Of a stretch of 64,000 bases of DNA, positions 1 to 6,403 are shown in pieces. A program made the translations under genes and the position numbers. Under the pieces are notes generated by a model. The model ran no database searches, was not told the origin of the DNA, and saw only the letters and a list, made by a program, of their open reading frames with translations. Positions within the stretch are counted from its first letter, which is position 1; each line of letters opens with the position of its first letter. Source of the stretch: Streptomyces sp. R28 (GTDB lineage Bacteria > Actinomycetota > Actinomycetes > Streptomycetales > Streptomycetaceae); NCBI RefSeq assembly GCF_041052385.1, contig NZ_CP163439.1, positions 7,181,001 to 7,245,000 of the forward strand, read 5' to 3'.

Positions 1-848
1 TCGAGGGTGATGTCGAGGCCGTTGGTGCGGGCGCCGTCGACCAGGGCGTCGAGGCCGTCGAGGGTCGGGGCGGCGACCGGCTCGGTGTCGCCGCTGGAGT
101 CGCGCAGGATGCCGATGAGCCGGCGCATCTCGGCGAGCCCCTGCACGCTGTTCTCACGGATGACGGACAGGGCCTCCTGCGAGGTCCTCGGGTCGTCCAG
201 GGAGAGCGCGGCCGTGGAGTGGATGGCGATCGCGGAGAGGTGGTTGGCGACCATGTCGTGCAACTCGCGTGCCATGCGGGCGCGTTCCGAGGTGACGGCC
301 TGGGTGCGGTCCATCTCGGCCAGCAGCGCGGTCTGCTCGGCGCGCAGACGGGCGGCCTCGGCGGCGTCGCGGTGGTTGCGCACGATCCAGCCGGTGGAGG
401 CGGGCGCGTACGCCACGACACCGACGACCACGCCGATCAGCAGCGCCTCCGGGACGCGCCAGACCGCGAACGGCACCAGCGTTCCGGCCACCGTGAGCAG
501 TCCGGTGATCCACTGGATACGGCGGGCCGAGGCGAGCGGGCCGTACAGCACGGCCGCGTAGACGAGGTCGGTGAACATCAGGATCGTGGCCAGGTTGCCC
601 TGGGTGAAGACGTCCACGCAGATCGCGGGCGTGCCGATCAGCAGGGCTGCGCGGGGGGAGGTCCGGCGCAGCAGCTCGCAGCCGGCCATCACGGTGAGCG
701 GCACCAGGATCGGCCAGGGGCCGTCGAAGAGGGTGATCGGGTCCTTGGCGGGCCGCGTGGCCAGGCCGATGCCCACCAGCAGCAGGCCGCCGAGCAGCCC
801 GCCGATGGCGATGTACACGTCGAAACGGTGCGGGCGGGGGAGGGCCAT
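1..848 (-). CDS. NarL-family sensor histidine kinase (3' end outside window)
   Basis: This gene is read on the minus strand from the ATG at 846-848 and runs off the left window edge, so only about 282 N-terminal residues are visible. The first half is hydrophobic, with several predicted membrane helices (IGGLLGGLLLVGIGLA near residues 14-29, further ones to about residue 150). A linker leads to a HisKA_3 phosphoacceptor box with the motif RELHDMVANHLSAI, whose His is the expected autophosphorylation site. This box type is typical of kinases that pair with NarL/LuxR-type response regulators. The HATPase domain and any partner regulator would lie left of the window. The stimulus cannot be told from sequence. 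Confidence 0.9.
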   Translation of the reverse strand, partial: MALPRPHRFDVYIAIGGLLGGLLLVGIGLATRPAKDPITLFDGPWPILVPLTVMAGCELLRRTSPRAALLIGTPAICVDVFTQGNLATILMFTDLVYAAVLYGPLASARRIQWITGLLTVAGTLVPFAVWRVPEALLIGVVVGVVAYAPASTGWIVRNHRDAAEAARLRAEQTALLAEMDRTQAVTSERARMARELHDMVANHLSAIAIHSTAALSLDDPRTSQEALSVIRENSVQGLAEMRRLIGILRDSSGDTEPVAAPTLDGLDALVDGARTNGLDITL

Positions 849-1000
849 GACTCCATCCAACACGGTGGCCGTGGCCGACGCCTGATTCGGGGGGAGGGTC
901 CTGGACTGCATCTTTCGATGTACGGCGGTTTCGTCACCGCCGACGACGAAAGCGGCCGTGGCCGCCGGGAGCCTGGAAGGGTGACCGAAAGGAGCAAGTC

Positions 1001-1588
1001 GTGATCGTCGCCCTCATCATCGCCTGCGAAGTCGGCTTCTGGGTGCTGCTGGCCCTGGGCCTAGCCGTCCGCTACCTGCTGAAGTGGCGCCGTACGAGCG
1101 TGGTGTTGCTGCTGTGCGAGCCGGTGCTGGAGCTGGTCCTGTTCGTCGCGACGGCGATCGACCTGAAGAACGGCGCCGAGCCGGGCTGGGAACACGGTCT
1201 GGCCGCGCTCTACATCGGCTATACCGTCGCCTTCGGCCACTACACGATCCGCTGGTTGGACGGCCACGCCGCCCCCCGCCTGGGCGGCGGCCCGCCTCCG
1301 CAGAAGCCGCCCCGCTACGGTCGCGCCCGCGCCCGCCACGAGGCCAGGCTGTGGATGCGGGCGGTGTACGGGGGCGCGGTGGCCCTGGGCCTGCTCCAGC
1401 TGGCCGTCTGGTACGTCGGCGACTCCGGCGACGTCAGCTCCCTGCGCGCCTTCCAGTGGGTGGCGATCCGCACGGTCGGCATCTACGGCCTGATCGCCCT
1501 GGCGTACTGGATCTGGCCGAAGAAGGCCCCCGCCGACGCCGAGGACGAGTCCCGGCTCACGACCGGCAAGGAGCGTGTCCGGTCATGA
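1001..1588 (+). CDS. Hypothetical integral membrane protein (195 aa)
   Basis: This protein has about five hydrophobic segments: residues 2-24, 35-52, 64-82, 120-140 and 150-170. A basic, Pro/Gly-rich cytoplasmic loop (residues 90-115) separates them. I recognise no enzymatic motif; it looks like a conserved actinobacterial membrane protein of unknown function. The GTG start at 1001 has a good ribosome site (AAAGGAG) eight bases upstream. Its stop overlaps the start of the next small gene by four bases, so the two are probably translationally coupled. Confidence 0.8.
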   Translation: MIVALIIACEVGFWVLLALGLAVRYLLKWRRTSVVLLLCEPVLELVLFVATAIDLKNGAEPGWEHGLAALYIGYTVAFGHYTIRWLDGHAAPRLGGGPPPQKPPRYGRARARHEARLWMRAVYGGAVALGLLQLAVWYVGDSGDVSSLRAFQWVAIRTVGIYGLIALAYWIWPKKAPADAEDESRLTTGKERVRS

Positions 1589-1773
1589 GCCAGGCGTCGA
1601 AGAACCTGCTGGAAGGTGTCGTCACCTTCCTGATCGGCCTGCCGCTGTGGTTGTTCACCGAGGACGTGGAGGTACCGGTCGTCACCCTGACCAAGGTCGG
1701 CCTGGTGATGATGTGCGTCGGCGGCGCCCTCGTCCTCGTGGGCCTGTCCCAACGGCTGCGCGAGAACCGCTAG
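1585..1773 (+). CDS. Small two-helix membrane protein (62 aa)
   Basis: A short protein beginning MSQASKNLLEGVVTFLIGLP with two hydrophobic helices (about residues 10-24 and 36-54) and a basic C-terminus. Its ATG overlaps the stop codon of the preceding membrane protein (ATGA), which supports expression as a coupled pair. The stop codon overlaps the stop of the convergent adenosyltransferase gene: the four bases CTAG at 1770-1773 serve both ends. The function is unknown; the pair could form one membrane complex, but that is inference. Confidence 0.7.
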   Translation: MSQASKNLLEGVVTFLIGLPLWLFTEDVEVPVVTLTKVGLVMMCVGGALVLVGLSQRLRENR

Positions 1774-2342
1774 CGCTCCCCGCCCGGGACCCAGAGGACG
1801 TCGCCCTCGGCTTTGTTCGCCGTCCGCGCCAAGATGAACAGCAGATCCGACAGGCGGTTGAGGTACGTCGCCGTCAGCGGGTTCATCACCTCGCCGTGCA
1901 CCTCCAGCGCGGCCCACGTAGAGCGCTCGGCCCGGCGTACGACCGTGCAGGCCTGGTGCAGCAGGGCCGCGCCCGGCGTACCGCCCGGAAGGATGAAGGA
2001 CCGCAGCTTCTCCAACTGCTCGTTGAAGTGGTCGCAGTCCGCTTCCAGCTTGTCGATGTAGAACTGCTCGACCCGCAGCGGCGGGAACTGCGGGTTCTCC
2101 ACCACTGGCGTCGACAGGTCCGCACCCACGTCGAACAGGTCGTTCTGCACGCGGGTGAGGACCTTGACGATCTCCTCGTCGAGCCCGCCCAGTGCGATCG
2201 CGGTACCGATCACCGCGTTCGCCTCGTTGGCGTCGGCGTACGCCGAGATCCGCAGATCGGTCTTGGCGACCCGGCTCATGTCGCCGAGGGCGGTGGTGCC
2301 CTGGTCGCCGGTCCTGGTGTAGATGCGCGTCAGATTGACCAT
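1770..2342 (-). CDS. Cob(I)yrinic acid a,c-diamide adenosyltransferase, PduO type
   Basis: This enzyme transfers the 5'-deoxyadenosyl group from ATP to reduced corrinoid to make adenosylcobalamin. The 190-residue length is normal for the PduO/MMAB family. The ATP-binding N-terminus reads RIYTRTGDQGTTALG (residues 6-20), and the C-terminal helix contains VVRRAERSTW, matching the conserved Arg/Glu-rich active-site helix. Its product is the cofactor needed by the isobutyryl-CoA mutase encoded at 43967-45667, and MeaB-type chaperones guard that enzyme class, so the gene fits the acyl-CoA theme of the window. It is convergent with the small membrane gene and separated by only 13 bases from the ABC permease upstream on the same strand. 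Confidence 0.93.
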   Translation of the reverse strand: MVNLTRIYTRTGDQGTTALGDMSRVAKTDLRISAYADANEANAVIGTAIALGGLDEEIVKVLTRVQNDLFDVGADLSTPVVENPQFPPLRVEQFYIDKLEADCDHFNEQLEKLRSFILPGGTPGAALLHQACTVVRRAERSTWAALEVHGEVMNPLTATYLNRLSDLLFILARTANKAEGDVLWVPGGER

Positions 2343-2355
2343 GTGGCCAGCGTAG

Positions 2356-3105
2356 TTACGCTCCGGCGGTTCGGAACACGCGTGTGCCCACCGTCACGGC
2401 CAGCGCGGCGAAGGCGACCGCGACCAGAACGCCGTACAGCATGTGCGCCGTCGCGTACGAGCCGACGTACGCGTCCCGCACCGCGTCCACCAGATAGCGG
2501 AACGGCACGAAGTGCGACAGCACGTCCAGCCACGCCGGTCCCAGCGTCATCGGCAGCATCAGGCCCGACAGCAGCATCATCGGCATCGTCATGGCGTTGA
2601 CCGCCGGGCCGAACTCCTGCGGTGTGCGGACCTTCATGGCGAGCGCGTACGACAGCGAGGCCAGCGAAACCGTCAGCAGCGCGACGAACGCGAAGCCGAT
2701 CAGCACGCCGGGCACGGGAGCCCGCAGCCCCATCGCCAGTGCCGCCAGCACCAGCAGCACCGCCTGGAAGACGAACACGGTGGCGTCGCGCAGAACGCGC
2801 CCCAGCAGCAGGGCCAGGCGGCTGACGGGAGTCACCCGCATTCGCTCCACCACGCCCTGACCGGTCTCGATGATGATCGCGAAGCCCGCGAACGACGCCC
2901 CGAACAAGCCGAGTTGGAGCAACAGTCCGGGCACCAGCACCTGCCACGAGCTGCCGCCTCCGCCGAGCGGCAGATCGGTGAGGAGCGGACCGAAGAAGAG
3001 CAGGTACAGCAGCGGCATCAGCACGCCGAAGAGCAGGGCGAAGCGGGAGCGCAGGGACTGGCGCAGGTAGCGGCCGTAGATCAGCGCGGTGTCGTGAAGC
3101 AGCAT
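2356..3105 (-). CDS. ABC-2 type transporter permease (DrrB-like)
   Basis: A 249-residue membrane protein with about six predicted helices, matching the ABC-2 permease family used by daunorubicin-type drug or lipid exporters. Hydrophobic stretches include residues 23-40, 50-75, 96-120, 130-155, 160-185 and 220-240. The gene lies ten bases downstream of an ATPase gene on the same strand, and the two should form one exporter. A divergent TetR gene suggests substrate-responsive control. The substrate is unknown. Confidence 0.88.
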   Translation of the reverse strand: MLLHDTALIYGRYLRQSLRSRFALLFGVLMPLLYLLFFGPLLTDLPLGGGGSSWQVLVPGLLLQLGLFGASFAGFAIIIETGQGVVERMRVTPVSRLALLLGRVLRDATVFVFQAVLLVLAALAMGLRAPVPGVLIGFAFVALLTVSLASLSYALAMKVRTPQEFGPAVNAMTMPMMLLSGLMLPMTLGPAWLDVLSHFVPFRYLVDAVRDAYVGSYATAHMLYGVLVAVAFAALAVTVGTRVFRTAGA

Positions 3106-3115
3106 CCGGGGATTC

Positions 3116-3898
3116 CTATACGGCTACGGGGGCGGCGTCGGCCGGCGTGGCGCCGCGGCCGGTGATGGCGAGGAACGTGTCCTGGAGCGAGGCGTCGATC
3201 GAGCCGCCGTACCGCAGCTTCAGCGCGCTCGGCGTGCCCTCCGCCACGACCACGCCCTTGTCGACGACGACCAGGCGGCCGGAGAGGGCGTCGGCCTCGT
3301 CGAGGTAGTGCGTGGTCAGGAAGACGGTCGTGCGGTGCTCGTCGCGCAGGCGCCGGATCAGGTCCCACAGGTCGGCCCGGCTGCCGGGGTCGAGGCCGGT
3401 CGTCGGCTCGTCGAGGAACAGGACCTTCGGGCGGTGGGTGAGCGCCATCGCGATGTCGAGGCGGCGCCGCTGGCCGCCGGAGAGGGCGCCGGCCTTGCGG
3501 TCGAGGAGGCCGATCAGGCCCAGGTCGCGGGCCAACTCCGCGGCGCGCTCGGCCGCCTGTGGCTTGGTCAGGCGGTACAGGCGGCCTTGGGTGACCAGCT
3601 CCTCCCGCACGGTGATCTGCGGATCGACGCCGCCCGACTGGGCCACGTACCCGCAGGCCCGGCGCACCCCGGCGGGGTCGGTCGCGAGATCGCAGCCCGC
3701 GACGGTCGCGGCGCCTCCGGTGGGGGCCAGCAAAGTCGTCAGCATCCGCAGGGTCGTCGTCTTGCCGGCCCCGTTCGGTCCCAGGAAGCCGAGGATCTCG
3801 CCCTCGCGGACGGTCAGGTCGATGCCGCGCACGGCCTGGACCGGGCCGAGCTTGGTCTGGAAGGTACGGGCCAGTCCGGCCGTACTGATGATGGGCAT
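3116..3898 (-). CDS. ABC transporter ATP-binding protein (DrrA-like)
   Basis: This is the nucleotide-binding subunit of an exporter. The 260 residues hold the full motif set: Walker A GPNGAGKTT (40-48), Q-loop around YVAQSGG (84-90), signature LSGGQ (139-143), Walker B VLFLDEP (159-165) and an H-loop TTHYLDEA. The C-terminal extension after the H-loop resembles DrrA-type drug exporters. It is cotranscribed with the permease at 2356-3105. The start faces the TetR gene across an 80-base AT-richer spacer, the natural place for the regulator to bind. Confidence 0.92.
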   Translation of the reverse strand: MPIISTAGLARTFQTKLGPVQAVRGIDLTVREGEILGFLGPNGAGKTTTLRMLTTLLAPTGGAATVAGCDLATDPAGVRRACGYVAQSGGVDPQITVREELVTQGRLYRLTKPQAAERAAELARDLGLIGLLDRKAGALSGGQRRRLDIAMALTHRPKVLFLDEPTTGLDPGSRADLWDLIRRLRDEHRTTVFLTTHYLDEADALSGRLVVVDKGVVVAEGTPSALKLRYGGSIDASLQDTFLAITGRGATPADAAPVAV

Positions 3899-3978
3899 GG
3901 CTCCAGAAAAACAGAGTCTCTTAAATTTTGCAATGACCCCAAAGTTTCAGAGGGTCCAACGAAGTTAGGATGTGGACC
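3899..3978. promoter_or_regulatory. Divergent promoter/operator region between exporter and TetR gene
   Basis: This 80-base spacer separates the minus-strand exporter operon from the plus-strand TetR gene and is AT-rich compared with its surroundings. It contains an imperfect inverted repeat: CTCTTAAA at 3918-3925 and TTTCAGAG at 3945-3952, matching at 7 of 8 positions. Self-regulating TetR genes usually bind such divergent spacers. The exact operator is inference. Confidence 0.4.
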
Positions 3979-4620
3979 ATGGCTGAAGGGCTCAGGGAAC
4001 GGAAGAAGCGCGAGACGCGACAGCGCATCTCGGACATCGCCACCGGGCTGTTCCTGGAGCACGGGTTCCTGGCGGTGACCATCGCGGACGTGGCCGAGGC
4101 CGCGGATGTCTCCGTGAACACCGTCTACAACTACTTCCCGGCGAAGGAGGACCTCTTCTTCGACCGCTCCGCCGGCGTCGTCGAGCAGCTCTCCCGCTGG
4201 GTGCGCGGCCGGGACGAGGGGGAGTCGGCCGCCCGGGCCGTGCTGCGCGAGCTGCGCGCCGAGGTCGAGGCGGTCTCGCCGCGGATCGGCCTCATGGAGG
4301 GCTACGACCGTTTCATGCGCGTCATCCACGAGGCGCCGCCGCTGCGCTCCCGGCTGTGGAGTCTGCAGCAGGAGATCCACGACCACCTCGAAGCCACCCT
4401 CCGCGAGGAGGCCGGCGCGCCCGACGGCGACCCGCTCCCGGGTCTGATCGCCGGTCAGATCTCCTGGTGTCATCAGACGGTCTTCGTCACCGTCGGCCGC
4501 GAGATGCTCAAGGGGCGCAATCCGGACGAAGTATCACGTGAGGTGCTCGTGCTTCTCGACGACATCGAGGAGCTGTTGAGTGAGAAGGTGCTCAACTACG
4601 CCGTCCGAGGCGCGCAATGA
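3979..4620 (+). CDS. TetR/AcrR family transcriptional regulator
   Basis: The N-terminal helix-turn-helix is clear: residues 8-60 contain KRETRQRISDIATGLFLEHG and the recognition helix region VSVNTVYNYFPAKEDLF. The remaining 150 residues are a variable ligand-binding domain. I chose the ATG at 3979 because AGGA lies eight bases upstream; another in-frame ATG at 3970 overlaps that ribosome site. The gene is divergent from a drug-type ABC exporter, the classic layout for a repressor that releases when the exported compound binds. The ligand is not predictable. Confidence 0.9.
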   Translation: MAEGLRERKKRETRQRISDIATGLFLEHGFLAVTIADVAEAADVSVNTVYNYFPAKEDLFFDRSAGVVEQLSRWVRGRDEGESAARAVLRELRAEVEAVSPRIGLMEGYDRFMRVIHEAPPLRSRLWSLQQEIHDHLEATLREEAGAPDGDPLPGLIAGQISWCHQTVFVTVGREMLKGRNPDEVSREVLVLLDDIEELLSEKVLNYAVRGAQ

Positions 4621-4756
4621 CCGTGCCGGTGTGATGTCCGTCAGATGAGACGTGACTCGCGTTACTAACCGGTCACACAGTCCCTCACGAACGCTAAGGT
4701 CCGCCGAAGAGGCAACCTAAACAGGGTGTAAGGCGTTTCAAAGGGGAGTCGCAACA

Positions 4757-5605
4757 GTGGCACGGAAGCTTGCCGTCATCGGCGCCGGCTTGATGGGTTC
4801 CGGGATCGCCCAGGTCTCCGCTCAGGCGGGGTGGGACGTGGTCCTGCGTGACGTCACCGACGAGGCGCTGAAGCGCGGCACCGACGGCATCAAGGCGTCG
4901 TACGACAAATTCGTCAGCAAGGGCAAGCTGGAGGCGCACGACGCCGACGCCGCCCTCGCCCGTATCACCGCGACCACCGACCTGGACGCCGTCGCCGACG
5001 CGGACGTCGTCGTCGAGGCCGTCTTCGAGAAGCTCGAGGTCAAGCACGAGATCTTCCGCGCGCTCGACAAGATCGTGCGGGACGACGCCGTGCTCGCCTC
5101 CAACACCTCCGCGATCCCGATCACCAAGATCGCGGCGGCCACCGAGCGCCCCGAACGGGTCGTCGGCGTGCACTTCTTCTCGCCGGTCCCGATGATGCAG
5201 TTGTGCGAGCTGGTGCGCGGCTACAAGACGAGTGACGAAACCCTCGCCACCGCGCGGGAGTTCGCCGAGTCCGTCGGCAAGACCTGCATCGTCGTCAACC
5301 GGGATGTCGCCGGCTTCGTGACGACCCGTCTCATCTCGGCCCTCGTCGTCGAGGCCGCCAAGCTGTACGAGTCGGGCGTCGCCACCGCCGAGGACATCGA
5401 CCTCGCCTGCAAGCTGGGCTTCGGTCACGCCATGGGCCCGCTCGCCACCGCGGACCTCACCGGCGTCGACATCCTGCTGCACGCCACCAGCAACATCTAC
5501 ACCGAGTCCCAGGACGAGAAGTTCGCTCCGCCGGAGCTGATGCGCCGGATGGTGGACGCGGGTGACATCGGCCGTAAGAGCGGGCAAGGCTTTTACAGCT
5601 ACTGA
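4757..5605 (+). CDS. 3-hydroxybutyryl-CoA dehydrogenase
   Basis: This cytoplasmic enzyme interconverts acetoacetyl-CoA and 3-hydroxybutyryl-CoA with NAD(P)H. The 282 residues match the single-domain-pair family length. The N-terminus carries the Rossmann motif GAGLMGSGIAQ (residues 8-18). The segment GVHFFSPVPMMQLCELV contains the catalytic His, and GFVTTRL plus GPLATADLTG mark the C-terminal dimerisation domain. The GTG start at 4757 follows AAGGGGAG. It forms a single-gene unit followed by a hairpin at 5682-5716. Likely roles are butyrate/crotonyl-CoA metabolism and acyl-CoA supply. Confidence 0.95.
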   Translation: MARKLAVIGAGLMGSGIAQVSAQAGWDVVLRDVTDEALKRGTDGIKASYDKFVSKGKLEAHDADAALARITATTDLDAVADADVVVEAVFEKLEVKHEIFRALDKIVRDDAVLASNTSAIPITKIAAATERPERVVGVHFFSPVPMMQLCELVRGYKTSDETLATAREFAESVGKTCIVVNRDVAGFVTTRLISALVVEAAKLYESGVATAEDIDLACKLGFGHAMGPLATADLTGVDILLHATSNIYTESQDEKFAPPELMRRMVDAGDIGRKSGQGFYSY

Positions 5606-5681
5606 GGTTTCGTAGACCACCGCACAGCCCCCGCGCCCATCACGCGATGGGGTGAATTCGGTATCGGTTCGCTTACAGACG

Positions 5682-5716
5682 GCAACCTCTGACCGCTCAA
5701 CGCAGTCAGAGGTTGC
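5682..5716. terminator. Perfect 12-bp hairpin, probable terminator
   Basis: GCAACCTCTGAC (5682-5693) pairs perfectly with GTCAGAGGTTGC (5705-5716) around an 11-base loop. It sits 77 bases after the dehydrogenase stop and about 100 bases before the STAS gene. No T-tract follows, which is common for Streptomyces terminators. Confidence 0.6.
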
Positions 5717-5818
5717 ATCACCTGTCACAGCGAAGACTCATAGCAAACGCAGGCACAGCCACAGCCACAGGCACAGACAACGCATCGCGGAGCACGAACG
5801 CACGCTTGGAGAGCGCAT

Positions 5819-6142
5819 ATGCACATCAGGGGCGACCACGCCGAACTGGTCGTCGGGGGCGTCCTCGACGTCCGCAGCGCGGCGGACGCCCGTACGGTTC
5901 TGCACTCGGCCGTCGACGACGGAGTCGGCGATCTGGTGCTCGACCTGTCCGAGCTGGACTCCTGGGACGCCACCGGACTCGGGGTGATCATGGGGGCCCA
6001 CCGGCGGGCCGGCCGTTGCGGCCGGCGCCTGGTGCTGCGCGGTGTACCGCCGCAGATGCAGCGCCTGCTGGTGGCCACCCGGCTGCACCGGATCCTGGCG
6101 ATCGAGGGCGGCATCGGGGTGGAGTCCCTGCCCCGGGTGTGA
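5819..6142 (+). CDS. STAS-domain protein, anti-sigma factor antagonist-like
   Basis: A 107-residue stand-alone STAS domain, the fold of SpoIIAA/RsbV proteins that release sigma factors by binding anti-sigma kinases. The core loop reads DSWDATGLGVIMGAHRRAG. In SpoIIAA the phosphorylated Ser sits just before the Gly of the DSSGLG motif; here Thr52 takes that place, so phosphorylation remains possible. No anti-sigma kinase or sigma factor gene is adjacent, so the partner is elsewhere. The ATG at 5819 has GGAGA upstream. The leader just before it contains a short CACAGC-type repeat (about 5755-5780). Confidence 0.85.
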   Translation: MHIRGDHAELVVGGVLDVRSAADARTVLHSAVDDGVGDLVLDLSELDSWDATGLGVIMGAHRRAGRCGRRLVLRGVPPQMQRLLVATRLHRILAIEGGIGVESLPRV

Positions 6143-6403
6143 CACCCGGCACGGGTGGGGCGGGACAGTCGGGCGTTTCGTCTGCGAAGCGTACGTCGGG
6201 CACAATCCTCACGAGACTGTGACGTCTCGGGCGGCGCGGTACCCCGACCTGTCGTAGATACTGTGCGAAGGTTTAGGGTTCGGCTGCCCGCCGACCAGAC
6301 AAACCCCTTCGAGCGGGCCCGGACCAGAAGCGACAGCGCGGTGTGCAAAGGCCGGGAGGGGCCAGGACCCGCAGCACACGACGCTTTTGGGGGGCTTGAA
6401 GCT

